DNA of 64,000 nucleotides from SZUA-430 sp040080835 (GTDB lineage: Bacteria > Pseudomonadota > Alphaproteobacteria > Micropepsales > Micropepsaceae): assembly GCA_040080835.1 (NCBI GenBank), contig JBEBHP010000006.1, forward strand, positions 176,622-240,621. The letters are read 5' to 3'. The notes beneath the pieces are model-generated. The model had not been told where the DNA came from, ran no database searches, and saw only the letters and a list, made by a program, of their open reading frames with translations. The position numbers and the translations under genes were made by a program. Shown here piece by piece: positions 33,914-43,139 of this stretch (position 1 is the first letter of the stretch; every line of letters begins with the position of its first letter).

Positions 33914-35086
33914 TTAGGCGTGCTTCATGACGGCGCCCTCGATCACGACGCCAGCGTGCACGAACTTCCAAAGCGCGATCAGCAGCTTTCGAGCGAGTGC
34001 AATGATCGCCGTCTTTCGGCGACGACCGCCGTCGAGCCTGACGCGCTCTCGAAACCACAGCGTCAAGGCTGACTTCGGCTGATGCAACAGCCAGAACCAG
34101 GAAAGCTGAACCATAACCGTGCGAAGGCGAGGATTGCCTGCTTTCGACACACCTTGTTCGTGGCTGACGGAGCCGCTCTGCCAGGGTGTCGGCGTTAGAC
34201 CAGCGTATGAGGCGAGCTGTCGGCGGTTGTCGAAATGTCGGAACAGTCCCTCAGACCACAAAACTTCGGCAAAATCTGGACCGACGCCTCTCAAGCGCAT
34301 CAGCATCGCCGACTGTGCTTGCACGTCGGAGTTCTTGGGCGCCGCGGTGACCAAAGTATCACGTGTCCCTTCCACAGCTTTGATCTGCGCGAGAAGGAGC
34401 TCGAGGCGATCAAGCGCCCGGTTGATCTCTGCCTTCAAATTCGGCGACAGCGCCCGGCCGTCACCCGTCTTCAGCTCGTCGAAACGTTGACGGCGGTCTC
34501 GCTTGAGCGGTTCGAAGCCCGCGACGCCCTGACAAAACAGAAGGCCCTTGATGCGGTTCACAAGCTTCACGCGCTCCGCGATCAGGGCCGTACGCTCGCG
34601 GCTGTTGCGACGCCGGTCTTCCTCTTCAGGGTTTGGCGCGCGTACCATGGCACAGACGCGTGGTTCGCCGCGTTTGTAAGCGAGCAACGCGCGCAGAAGT
34701 GTCTCACCGTCCAGTCGGTCCGTCTTGGCGCGCCGGCGGCGACGTGAGGTTGCGATCGACGCCGCGTCGACGACATGGCTCTCGATTCCTTCGCGTTCCA
34801 GGACACGATGAATCCAGAATCCGTCTAATCCTGCTTCCTGGATCGTAACGAACGGAAACTCTTGGCCCGTGCGCATGCGAGCTTTTTCCTGCAGTCGAGT
34901 GAACCGCTCCAACAGGCCCGCCATATCGCCGGCGCGTAACGAATACTTCGACATCTTCTCGCTACCACCCGGCAGCAGTGACGTGATCAACCAAGTCGAG
35001 CGACTAAGCTCCATCGAAACGAAGATCGCTCCGAGCGTGGTGTGGACTGCCGTCTCTGTAACGGACTGAGATTCTTCAACGTGCAT
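33914..35086 (-). CDS. IS110-family transposase
   Basis: A 390-residue IS110 transposase, apparently full length. The N-terminal RuvC-like domain begins IFVSMELSRSTWLIT, has IQEAGLDGFWIHRVL and RAKTDRLDGETL, and the C-terminal transposase-20 domain contains LRGVGPDFAEVLW, YAGLTPTPWQSGS and GNPRLRTVM, with the catalytic serine region (SKAGNP). IS110 enzymes insert without terminal repeats, guided by a bridge RNA transcribed from the element's non-coding end. It is surrounded by two copies of the GC-rich leader repeat. Confidence 0.93.
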   Translation of the reverse strand: MHVEESQSVTETAVHTTLGAIFVSMELSRSTWLITSLLPGGSEKMSKYSLRAGDMAGLLERFTRLQEKARMRTGQEFPFVTIQEAGLDGFWIHRVLEREGIESHVVDAASIATSRRRRRAKTDRLDGETLLRALLAYKRGEPRVCAMVRAPNPEEEDRRRNSRERTALIAERVKLVNRIKGLLFCQGVAGFEPLKRDRRQRFDELKTGDGRALSPNLKAEINRALDRLELLLAQIKAVEGTRDTLVTAAPKNSDVQAQSAMLMRLRGVGPDFAEVLWSEGLFRHFDNRRQLASYAGLTPTPWQSGSVSHEQGVSKAGNPRLRTVMVQLSWFWLLHQPKSALTLWFRERVRLDGGRRRKTAIIALARKLLIALWKFVHAGVVIEGAVMKHA

Positions 35087-35437
35087 GGTTTGTCTCCTCC
35101 CTGGGGTGGTTGAACGGTCATGAATGTCATTCAGTCAGTGATTTCTAAGTCACTTGCTTGAGCCATCGCTGCGCGATGTATTTTTTTGTTGGTCTGCTCC
35201 CCGTTCGCGGGGTGGGCGGCTCTCCCTTCTAGGCCCGCTGCGGCGTGCCGCAACCCGCGTTCCGCGGGTCCTTCGCTTTGCTACGGCCCTTCGGGTGCAG
35301 CCCGCCTCATTCAGCGGGCCTCTCCGGTCGAAACTCGCCGCCCACCCCACTCTCTGGGATCAGACGAGCGAAGGGGACGGAGCCGCGTCACGCCCATGGG
35401 ATCTTCCGGGGAAAGGGTGCGAAGGGTGGAGGCGCGC
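35087..35437. other. Leader region of the antirestriction gene
   Basis: Includes one end of the IS110 element (from 35087) and GC-rich leader repeat copy 2, then the ribosome site of the ArdC-like gene. An open frame through it on the + strand lacks family support and is considered non-coding. Confidence 0.6.
35165..35352 (+). repeat. GC-rich leader repeat, copy 2
   Basis: Homologous to 33195-33385 and ending about 85 bp before the ArdC-like start. It holds many hairpins (for example CCCCGTTCGCGGGG and CCCGCGTTCCGCGGG). The shape and position suit a long structured 5' leader or a single-strand promoter. Confidence 0.75.
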
Positions 35438-36409
35438 ATGGCGAGCACGGATCAAAGCATCGAACGCTGTGAGGCGGATCGTCCGAGCCTTTACGCCCAA
35501 GTGACCGGCAAAGTCGTGAGCGACCTCGAAGCCGGGCGCGTGCCTTGGGTGCAGCCTTGGGGGCGGGCGAAGGCTGGCTTGGGATTGCCGCAGAACGCTT
35601 CGACGGCACGGCGTTACTCGGGGATCAATGTCCTTATTCTCTGGGGAGCCGTCATCGAGCACGGCTTTGCACGCCAAGCGTGGCTGACGTTTCGTCAAGC
35701 GCTTGCTCTCGGCGGGCATGTGCGCAAGGGCGAGGCGGGAACGATGGTCGTCTTCGCCGACCGCTTCGTGCCGAAGGACCGGCGCGACGCCGCGGGTAAG
35801 GATGACGCAGACGACAAGCGCGACGTTTCGATCCCGTTCTTGAAGCGCTTCACCGTCTTCAACATTGAGCAATGCGAAGGTTTGCCCGAGGGGCTCTTCG
35901 CCGAAGCGCCGCCGGCGCCCGAGCGGTTGATCCTGCCCGAAGCCGAAGCGTTAATCCGCGCGACCGGCGCGAAGTTCCGTATCGGCGGCAGCGAAGCGTT
36001 CTACAGTCCGGGCGCGGACACCGTTCACGTGCCGCCGCCACAAGCGTTCTTCGAGCCGGTCAACTGGCACCGGACCGCGTTTCATGAGCTTGGGCATTGG
36101 ACAGGCCATGCCTCGCGGCTGAATCGCGATCAGGCGGGAGCTTACCGCTCGAAAGCCTACGCGCGCGAAGAACTCGTCGCCGAAATGGCGGGCGCGTTCG
36201 TGTGCGCGGCGCTCAACATCGTGCCGACCGTCCGGCATTCGGACTATCTCGGCGAATGGTTGTCGCTGTTGCGCGAGGACAGCCGGGCGATCTTTCGCGC
36301 GGCGTCTGCGGCCTCGAAGGCCGCCGACTACCTGCTCGCGTTTCGCGACGGCCTCACGACCGCCCCCACTCCAGAGATTTCGCCGGATACGGCGGAGCAC
36401 CAGCGCTGA
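35438..36409 (+). CDS. ArdC-like antirestriction protein
   Basis: A 323-residue protein. The N-terminal ArdC-N domain (about residues 15-145; VSDLEAGRVPWVQPW, RRYSGINVLILW) binds single-stranded DNA in the family, and the C-terminal MPTase domain has a zinc-protease motif HELGHWTGH (His216, Glu217, His220) with a third ligand in EELVAEMAGAF. ArdC proteins protect incoming plasmid DNA from host nucleases. The ATG at 35438 follows GGTGGAGG; longer frames have no support. It precedes the parB-like gene by 73 bp in the same direction. Confidence 0.92.
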   Translation: MASTDQSIERCEADRPSLYAQVTGKVVSDLEAGRVPWVQPWGRAKAGLGLPQNASTARRYSGINVLILWGAVIEHGFARQAWLTFRQALALGGHVRKGEAGTMVVFADRFVPKDRRDAAGKDDADDKRDVSIPFLKRFTVFNIEQCEGLPEGLFAEAPPAPERLILPEAEALIRATGAKFRIGGSEAFYSPGADTVHVPPPQAFFEPVNWHRTAFHELGHWTGHASRLNRDQAGAYRSKAYAREELVAEMAGAFVCAALNIVPTVRHSDYLGEWLSLLREDSRAIFRAASAASKAADYLLAFRDGLTTAPTPEISPDTAEHQR

Positions 36410-36482
36410 GACGCGCCCGGTGTCCCGCGTGCGTATTCCGCGTTGCGGGAGCCGGTCACTCAAACCCCAAGGAGATACGACA

Positions 36483-37081
36483 ATGCAGCTTCAGCATATC
36501 GACCTCGACCGCTTGCATGTTTCGGCGTTGAACATGCGCCACGGCAAACGCGCGCCGGACGTCGCCGACATTTTGCCCAGCATCCGCGCGCGTGGGATTT
36601 TGCAGCCGTTGCTGGTGCGCGCCAACGCGGACGGCTTTGAGATCGTCGCCGGGCGTAGACGGTATTTCGCGGCGAAGGCCGTTGCGGCGGAGCAAGGCGT
36701 GAGCTCAGCCTTGCCGTGCGCCGTGATGGACGATGGTGACGATGCGGCCGCCTTGGAGGCGTCCTTGATCGAGAATATCGCGCGGCTCGATCCTGGCGAG
36801 ATGACCCAGCACGACACGTTCGTGCGGCTGATCAGGGAAGGCAAGACGGTCGCGGATATAGCGGCGACGTTCGGCTTGAGTGAGCTTGCGGTCAAGCGCC
36901 GCCTCGCGCTCGGCCACCTTTTGCCCAAGATCAAAGAGGCTTACCGGCGCGAGGAGATCGACGCGGAGACGATCCAGCAGCTGACCTTGGCGACGAAAGC
37001 GCAGCAGCAGGCGTGGTTGAAGCTGTTCGAGGACGACGAGGCGCAAGTGCCCTACGGGCAGAGCCTGAAGCACTGGCTGTT
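36483..37081 (+). pseudogene. ParB-like gene, 5' part, split by RIT element
   Basis: Encodes residues 1-199 plus two bases of a ParB/Srx-type protein: the N-terminal domain with NMRHGKRAPDVADILPSIRA and GRRRYFAAKA, ENIARLDPGEMTQ (box II), and the HTH VADIAATFGLSELAVKRRLA. It starts with an AGGAGAT site. Translation now runs 19 codons into the inserted element and stops at 37142. Joining 37081 to 40757 restores one uninterrupted 572-residue frame, proving this is an insertion. The half protein may still bind DNA but lacks the C-terminus. Confidence 0.92.
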
Positions 37082-37105
37082 ATGCCGAGCTCGGCATAAC
37101 AGCCA
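37074..37105. other. Left junction palindrome of the RIT element
   Basis: A 32-bp perfect palindrome. Its first eight bases (TGGCTGTT) are parB coding sequence and its last eight (AACAGCCA) belong to the element, so the element end mirrors its target. The core is the repeated word ATGCCGAGCTCGGCAT. Confidence 0.85.
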
Positions 37106-37217
37106 TTATGCCGAGCGCTTAATTATGCCGAGCAGACTGTAGCAACGGGCTCTTTTCTCACGGTTATCAGGCAGCGCCCTCAAGATAATCTGTCCTCCCA
37201 CAACCTGAGGAGGATTT

Positions 37218-38741
37218 ATGCCAACCATATCATTGTTCGATTACGAGCCGCTCGATGTAGCTACGTCGATGTCGCCCGGTGAGCTTGTCGCGGAGTTCGA
37301 GGCTCCTTACGCCAACAGTTCGAACCGCCGCCACGGCATTGCTGCGCGGCATCTTCTATGCTGGCTGAAGCTGCGCAAGATCGCATTGGCTAAAGTCAAC
37401 AATGCTGTGCTGGAGCGGTTCGGCAAGCATTCGTGCCGCTGTCCCCGACACCGGACTCAGCCAAATCGCGATCCGCAATATATGACTGTAGTACGGATGT
37501 TCGTGCACATGCTCGAACAACGGGGTGTAATACCAGCTGCCAGACAGCATGACGTCGCGCGGCATCTATTACCGTACGTCGCCGCACAAAAAGCTCAAGG
37601 ATACGCGGCCGATGTCGTTGCGCAAATATCGTTTGACGCGCGGCACTTGGCTTATTGGATCGGCTGCAACGCCGATTGGGGTCAGATAGACCGCGATGTC
37701 ATCGAACGGTTCGCTCATCACGACTGTTCATGTCCACGCGCGATGAGCGGCCGGCCCGGCCACACGACCGTGGCAGTTCGTCTCCGGAGCGCTGCCAGGT
37801 TTCTCGCGTATCTCGCTGGCCAAGGCGTTATCACTCTTCCACCGGACAAGCCCAAGCTGGACGAGCGGCTGACGGCTTATTGCCACTGGCTAGCCACCGT
37901 TCGCGCGCTTCCACCCCGTACGGTCAAGCAGAGGGTACGAGAGGTGAAGCGGTGGTACGCCAGGATCTGTGGCGAAGGGGTGACGTGCTCGACTGAAGCA
38001 CTTCGTTCCATCCTGCTCGATCAGGACCCGAGCCGTTCGCAAGGCTCTATCAATCAAACGGTGAGCACCTTGCGGTCATTCGTTCGATTCTTGATCGCTA
38101 GAAGCGAGTGCCCTCCCGATCGCCTCGCCGCACTTGGCGTGGCGCCAAAGAGGCCTGCTAAGCAGGTCCCGCGCTACATCGACCGTGCGTCCGTGGAACA
38201 GATTATCGCGGCAAGCGATACAACCACGCGCACCGGTCTTCGCGACCAAGCCTTGATCTTATTATTAGCTCGGCTCGGGCTGCGCGCCGGCGATGTCGTG
38301 GCGATGCAACTCGATGATATCGATTGGGATCGGGGCACGATCCGCGTATCCGGTAAGTCTTCTAGAGTTGCGCGTCTCCCGCTTCCCCAGGATGCTGGCG
38401 AGGCAATCCTTGCATATATCGAACACGTTCGACCGACCCTTGCAGGCAAGCATCTTTTCCTGTGCCTCAAAGCCCCATATCGACCGTTCGCTGGCCCCAG
38501 CACTATCTGTGAGATTGTTAGGAAGGCCGTCGAACATGCCGGTCTAACAGGCATCACTTCTGGGTCACACGTCTTCCGTCACTCGCTTGCCACCTCGATG
38601 CTGCGCGAAGGCTCCACGTTGGAGGCGATCGGCACAGTCCTAAGGCATGCGAAGCCGGATACGACCGCAATCTACGCGAAGGTCGATCTCAACATGTTGG
38701 GTGAGGTGACGCAGCCTTGGATCGAAGGTGCCTCATGCTGA
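37218..38741 (+). CDS. RIT tyrosine recombinase A
   Basis: A 507-residue phage-integrase-family recombinase, the longest of the three. The N-terminal half holds two cysteine/histidine-rich copies (HSCRCPRHR and HDCSCPRAM) within SAM-like DNA-binding regions. The C-terminal catalytic domain has Arg in LGLRAGDVV, HVFRHS (His and Arg), RHAKPDTTAIY (His and nucleophile Tyr). It has an AGGAGG ribosome site and its stop overlaps the next start. Confidence 0.92.
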   Translation: MPTISLFDYEPLDVATSMSPGELVAEFEAPYANSSNRRHGIAARHLLCWLKLRKIALAKVNNAVLERFGKHSCRCPRHRTQPNRDPQYMTVVRMFVHMLEQRGVIPAARQHDVARHLLPYVAAQKAQGYAADVVAQISFDARHLAYWIGCNADWGQIDRDVIERFAHHDCSCPRAMSGRPGHTTVAVRLRSAARFLAYLAGQGVITLPPDKPKLDERLTAYCHWLATVRALPPRTVKQRVREVKRWYARICGEGVTCSTEALRSILLDQDPSRSQGSINQTVSTLRSFVRFLIARSECPPDRLAALGVAPKRPAKQVPRYIDRASVEQIIAASDTTTRTGLRDQALILLLARLGLRAGDVVAMQLDDIDWDRGTIRVSGKSSRVARLPLPQDAGEAILAYIEHVRPTLAGKHLFLCLKAPYRPFAGPSTICEIVRKAVEHAGLTGITSGSHVFRHSLATSMLREGSTLEAIGTVLRHAKPDTTAIYAKVDLNMLGEVTQPWIEGASC

Positions 38742-39646
38742 TCCACCACGTCACGCGCTATGTCGACTACCGCCACAAGCTCGGTGTCGGATTCGAAGAC
38801 GGCGAACAAACCCTCACATTGTTTGCGCGCTATGCCGATAAACACGGCGACAGCCATGTCACCATGGATCGGATCCACGAGTGGTGCAGCCAAGCGTGCT
38901 CGCCCGAGCGCGCCCGCACCAAGTACAACTTGCTGCGCCGCTTCTCCATGTTTCTGCGGGCAGAAGACCCTGGTCACGCTGCGCCACTTATAGGTGCGTT
39001 CGGCTGCCGCCGACGCCCGAGGCCGGCACCACATTTGCTCCAACGTGAGCAAATTGCGGCGATTATGTCGGCGGCACTGACCCTACCGAACACGACGATC
39101 GCGCCCCACACCTATCACTGCCTGTTCGGCCTACTCGCTGTAACCGGCATGCGGGTGTCAGAAGCGCTTGCTTTGCAATGGACAGACTTCACCCGCGATG
39201 GACTGCTCGTTCGCCGAAGCAAGGGAGGTGGCAGCCGACTGCTGCCGATCCATTCGACAACACGAGAGACGGTTGAGGCGTATTTCCACCGGCGCAGCCG
39301 CGCATTTACCGTCAGCGACAGTCTGTTCATTGTCCGGACGGGGCGCGCACCGGATAGGTCGACCGTCCGTAAAGTGTTCGCTGGTCTGGCTCGGCAGCTT
39401 GGCATTCGTGGCCCGGTTGGCACACCAGGTCCGCGGTTGCATGATCTTCGGCATAGTTTTGCCGTCCGTTCGCTCGAGGCCTGCGCACACGATTACGACG
39501 CGGTGCGCCGCCATATGACGGCCCTTCGCGATTATCTGGGGCATAGCCACATCGAGCATACCTATTGGTATCTCGAAGCCACCCCGGTCTTAATGCGCAC
39601 GATCGCCGCAGCCAACGAGGATTGCTTCCTGGGAGGTGCCCAATGA
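38735..39646 (+). CDS. RIT tyrosine recombinase B
   Basis: A 303-residue tyrosine recombinase. Catalytic residues are in TGMRVSEALAL (Arg), LHDLRHSFAV (His, Arg) and LGHSHIEHTYWY (His, Tyr). The ATG at 38735 overlaps the end of recombinase A by 7 nt and has an AAGGTG site, so the two are translationally coupled; its own stop overlaps recombinase C as ATGA. Confidence 0.92.
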   Translation: MLIHHVTRYVDYRHKLGVGFEDGEQTLTLFARYADKHGDSHVTMDRIHEWCSQACSPERARTKYNLLRRFSMFLRAEDPGHAAPLIGAFGCRRRPRPAPHLLQREQIAAIMSAALTLPNTTIAPHTYHCLFGLLAVTGMRVSEALALQWTDFTRDGLLVRRSKGGGSRLLPIHSTTRETVEAYFHRRSRAFTVSDSLFIVRTGRAPDRSTVRKVFAGLARQLGIRGPVGTPGPRLHDLRHSFAVRSLEACAHDYDAVRRHMTALRDYLGHSHIEHTYWYLEATPVLMRTIAAANEDCFLGGAQ

Positions 39647-40647
39647 CCGCGCTCGCTCCGCATCTCACCAATTATCTCGTTGATCACCTGCCACGGCATC
39701 GCAACGCCAGCGCTCACACGGTCGCGACCTATGCTCACAGTTTTGCACTACTGGTCCGGTTCGCTGCCGAACAGCGACGATGCCGGCCGATCGATCTCCA
39801 GGTCGAATATCTTGATCCCGATCTCATCCTGGCCTTTCTAGATCATATGGAGGCAAGGCGGCAGAACAGCGTCTCCACCCGCAATGCCCGTCTTGCTGCT
39901 GTTCGATCCTTCTTCCGATACATCGAATACAAAGTTCCAGCTTGTCTCGATCAGGTGCTGCGCATCCACGCACTGCCGCGCAAGCGGACCGAGATGCGGC
40001 TCATCGATGCCCTGACGGTGGATGAGGTCAGGGCGCTACTCGCCGCACCCGCTGGCCACGGGTATTGCGGTTTGCGTGATCGAGCGATGCTTCACATGGC
40101 CTACGCGTGCGGGCTGCGAGCATCAGAGCTTCTCGCCGTGCAGATGACGGCATTCCCTCCCGGCTCGCTGGCAACGGTCCGCATTCATGGGAAGGGGCGC
40201 CGCGAGCGCGTCTTGCCTCTATGGCGCGAGACGCAGCAAGCGCTAGGTGGCTGGCTTGGCGCTCGCGGCACGACCACCGAGCCAACCCTGTTTCTAAATC
40301 GGGACGGCGAGCCACTTAGCCGTGACGGATTGGCGCTGATGCTCGCGAAGCACGGGCGTCAAGCTGCACTGACATGTCCATCACTGCTCTCGAAGCGGAT
40401 AACGCCGCATGTCCTACGTCACAGCTGCGCTGCTCATACCTTGGCGGCGACCGGCGATATTCGGAAGGTCTCGCTATGGCTGGGTCACGCCTCTCTGCAA
40501 AGCACCGAAGTCTACTTGCGTGCTGATCCGGTCGAGAAGCTTGCGATCCTCGCCGCGCACGCAGCGCCGGGCGTGAAGGCTGGACGATTCAAACCTCCGT
40601 CGGACAAACTCCTAGCCATGCTTGCGACTGCGAGCAACAGCACCTGA
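39643..40647 (+). CDS. RIT tyrosine recombinase C
   Basis: A 334-residue tyrosine recombinase. It has an N-terminal SAM-like core-binding domain and catalytic motifs YACGLRASELL (Arg), TPHVLRHSCAAH (His, Arg) and WLGHASLQSTEVY (His, Tyr). The start has GGGAGG upstream and overlaps recombinase B. About 70 bp separate its stop from the right inverted repeat. Confidence 0.92.
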   Translation: MTALAPHLTNYLVDHLPRHRNASAHTVATYAHSFALLVRFAAEQRRCRPIDLQVEYLDPDLILAFLDHMEARRQNSVSTRNARLAAVRSFFRYIEYKVPACLDQVLRIHALPRKRTEMRLIDALTVDEVRALLAAPAGHGYCGLRDRAMLHMAYACGLRASELLAVQMTAFPPGSLATVRIHGKGRRERVLPLWRETQQALGGWLGARGTTTEPTLFLNRDGEPLSRDGLALMLAKHGRQAALTCPSLLSKRITPHVLRHSCAAHTLAATGDIRKVSLWLGHASLQSTEVYLRADPVEKLAILAAHAAPGVKAGRFKPPSDKLLAMLATASNST

Positions 40648-40756
40648 TTATCTAAGCGACCAATGTTATGCCGAGCTCCACGGAACAAAATTCGCGATCC
40701 GACGTCGTGGGATTCGTGATGCTCGGCATAATTACGCGCTCGGCATAATGGTTGTT

Positions 40757-41876
40757 CGGCGGCGCGTCGATTGCGACGTCGGCGGCGTTGTTTCCGCTTG
40801 ACGATTACAAAGGCAAGATTGTCGCCGATCTGTTTGGTGACGACGCGTATTTCGGGGACGGGGAGGCGTTTTGGGCGTTGCAGAACACCGCCATTGCTGC
40901 GCTGCGCGACGCTTATCTCGCGAGCGGCTGGCGCGAGGTTGCGATCTTGGAACCCGGGCAACGGTTCCGGGAGTGGGAGTACGAAAAGGTCTCGAAGAAG
41001 AAGGGCGGACACGTGTTCGTGACCGTCTCCGAGCGCGGCGAGGTCGAGACGTTCGAGGGGTATCTTCCGGCCAAGAGGGCGCGGCAGGTGCACGCGGTTG
41101 ACGGTGTGGGAGATGACGAGGATGTCGTCGCGGCAACGCGGCCGGAGGTCTCGGCGGCGCTGCAGAACTACATCGATCTGCACCGCCATGCCGCCGTCCG
41201 GCAGGCTTTGATGAGCGTGCCGGACGTGGCCCTGCGGCTCATGATCGCGACGGCGCTTTGTGGGTCGCCGCTCTGGCAGGTGCGGGCCGAGCCGCAAACG
41301 GCGAAGACGAAAGCAATCGGCGAAAGCCTTGCGACAAGCCCGGCGCAAGAGGCGTTTCTCAAGCGGCGCGCCGAGATTGTGGCACTGCTCGGCCTTGACG
41401 AGGAAGGTACGGCGCTCGTGCAAGACGGCAGGGAAGGGGCGGCGGCACAGGTGTTTGCCACCTTGTTGAAACTACCGAATGCCGAAGTCATGCGCGTGGC
41501 TGCGGTGCTGGCCGCCGATACGCTGGCCGCTGGTGGCGCGCTTGTCGAGGCGGTTGGGGCGCAGTTGAAGGTCGATGTTGCTGCCTCGTGGCAGGCCGAC
41601 GATGCGTTCTTCGACCTGGTACGCGAGAAGAGTGTCGTCAACGCGATGCTGGCCGAGGTCGCGAGTCGAGACATCGCCGATGCCAACGTCGCCGTGAAGC
41701 TGAAAACGCAGAAACAGATCGTCCGCGATTGCCTCAACGGCGCGAACGGGCGAGCCCGGGCGGCAGCATGGCTGCCGGGGTGGTTGGCGTTTCCGCCCCG
41801 TGGCTACACATCGCGCGGCGGGCTCTCGCATGTCGCGGCGTGGACGGCGGTGGCAGGACTGTTCCCGCAAGCGTGA
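40757..41876 (+). pseudogene. ParB-like gene, 3' part, split by RIT element
   Basis: Continues the ParB-like protein in frame from residue 200 (FGGASIATSAALFPLDDYKG) to 572. This C-terminal half is typical of the large ParB-like proteins of alphaproteobacterial conjugative elements. It could only be made separately if a TTG at 40752, inside the element end, served as start; no ribosome site supports this. The function of the intact protein would be partition or regulation of element genes. Confidence 0.9.
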
Positions 41877-42476
41877 GGTGCGCGGGCGGCGGCGCGTCAG
41901 CCGCCGCCTCCGGCGATTCCGGTGTTCGGTGTACGTTTCCCACACGGCCGGGGATCGGCGTGCGCGTTTCGAGCCCAGAAATCGGAGGCCGCGGGACTCT
42001 GGGACATGTCGTTTTGACCGCCGGAAGTCGCCGCCGACGGACCCATCGGCTCCCTAGATCGGCGCAGCCCCAGACAATCAGCCGGTGTGAGTCTCGGCGG
42101 CTTTTGTTGCTCAGAGAACGCGATCTCAGTCCGGATTCTCGCGTGCGTTGGCCTGCTATCTGCGCCGCCGTTTGCTCGCCGGTGCGCGTCCCGGGCAGGC
42201 TGAATGTGTCGCCTTCGCGCTCTCGGGGTGCCATGTCCCTTGGGTCTTGCGCTTTGGACCTATGGGCTTGCCCGTCCGTTGCAACCCTCGCCCGCCGGTT
42301 TTTTCCCCGCCGCAATGAGCGGCTCCTCGCGGACGCTGCGCTCTCAAAAAACCTGCGGTCTCGGGTCCTGCGCTCCGCTTCGGCCTTTCGGTGCAACAGC
42401 CGGGCCGGCGCCCATCTGGTCCGCTTTGCCCCAACGGAAATGGTTCCTGAAGGGAGCACGCAAGGAGATCAGTATC
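41877..42476. other. 600-bp non-coding leader before DUF736 gene
   Basis: No gene is supported, although long frames run through it because of its GC content. Its last third (about 42285-42425) shares blocks with the other GC-rich leader repeats, including a CGGGTCCT block followed by CGGCCTTTCGGTGCA-like sequence. Confidence 0.6.
42285..42425 (+). repeat. GC-rich leader repeat, copy 3 (divergent)
   Basis: Resembles copies 1 and 2 mainly in the block CGGGTCCT-N-CGCTTCGG followed by CCTTTCGGTGCA. It ends about 50 bp before the DUF736 start. Similarity is lower than between copies 1 and 2. Confidence 0.5.
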
Positions 42477-42797
42477 ATGCCTGCAATCGGTTACGTCACA
42501 CGCCAAGCGAATGGCGGCTACAAGGGTCAGCTCAAGACGCTCACGATCCGCGCCGAGATCGAAATCGTCCCGAACACGGCAAAATCCGCCGACAATCATC
42601 CCGACTTCCGGGTCGTCTCGGGCGGCGCCGATGTCGGGGCAGGGTGGGTCCGCCACGGCGAAACTTCGGGCAAAGACTACGTGTCCCTGAGTCTCGCGGC
42701 GCCCGAGTTCGGCCCCCGCAAACTTTACGCGAATCTGGGCCGCGCGCCGGGCGAAAGCGACGACAACTTCGCGGTGATCTGGAATCCGGCGGACTAA
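42477..42797 (+). CDS. DUF736 protein
   Basis: A 106-residue DUF736 protein. The N-terminus MPAIGYVTRQANGGYKGQLK, NHPDFRVVSG and the closing FAVIWNPAD are diagnostic. DUF736 genes are almost always near ArdC, relaxase and trb genes in alphaproteobacterial mobile elements; biochemical function is unknown. The start has an AAGGAGAT site, and a structured leader precedes it. Confidence 0.9.
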   Translation: MPAIGYVTRQANGGYKGQLKTLTIRAEIEIVPNTAKSADNHPDFRVVSGGADVGAGWVRHGETSGKDYVSLSLAAPEFGPRKLYANLGRAPGESDDNFAVIWNPAD

Positions 42798-43139
42798 CGC
42801 CGGTCGCGGCCTCGCAAGCTCTTGACCTGCGGGGCCGCTCTTGCCTCCGGCCCGTCTCCCATCGCGACACTCGTGAGCACGCCGCAAGCGGAATGCGGCA
42901 CACGAGGCGGGGAACGTCTGGACGCTCCGCCGGCAGCTAGCCTTAGCCGGTCCCACCATGTCGAGCCGGATGCGCTCAACGCCTCGCCGAACCGGACGGC
43001 GGGGCGTTGAGGTTTGCTGGATACCTTCCGGCGAAAATGGAGGTGAGGGTTTTCGCCGGTGCTCAATCGCTTCATGCGCGACCATGCTCGCTGTTGTCAT
43101 GCGGCCTATGCCGTTGCTTGCTGGAGTGCGCTTAAGAGC
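42798..43139. other. Intergenic before the excisionase-like gene
   Basis: About 340 bases without a supported gene; nothing recognised beyond GC-rich short inverted repeats. Confidence 0.35.

Larger units (their letters stand above)
37082..40756 (+). mobile_element. Recombinase-in-trio (RIT) element
   Basis: About 3.67 kb. It carries three overlapping tyrosine recombinase genes read in one direction, the definition of a RIT element. Its ends are 37-bp inverted repeats (37098-37134 and 40720-40756, 35 of 37 matching), each with two TATGCCGAGC words. The direct repeat TGGCTGTT (37074-37081) and TGGTTGTT (40749-40756) brackets it. Removing 37082-40756 restores the parB-like frame exactly. All three recombinases look intact, so the element may still be active. 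Confidence 0.93.

Noticed and set aside
41588..42940. 450-codon frame through the DUF736 leader
   Set aside because: Arg-rich, crosses from the parB-like end through the leader into DUF736 in another frame; typical GC-driven frame.
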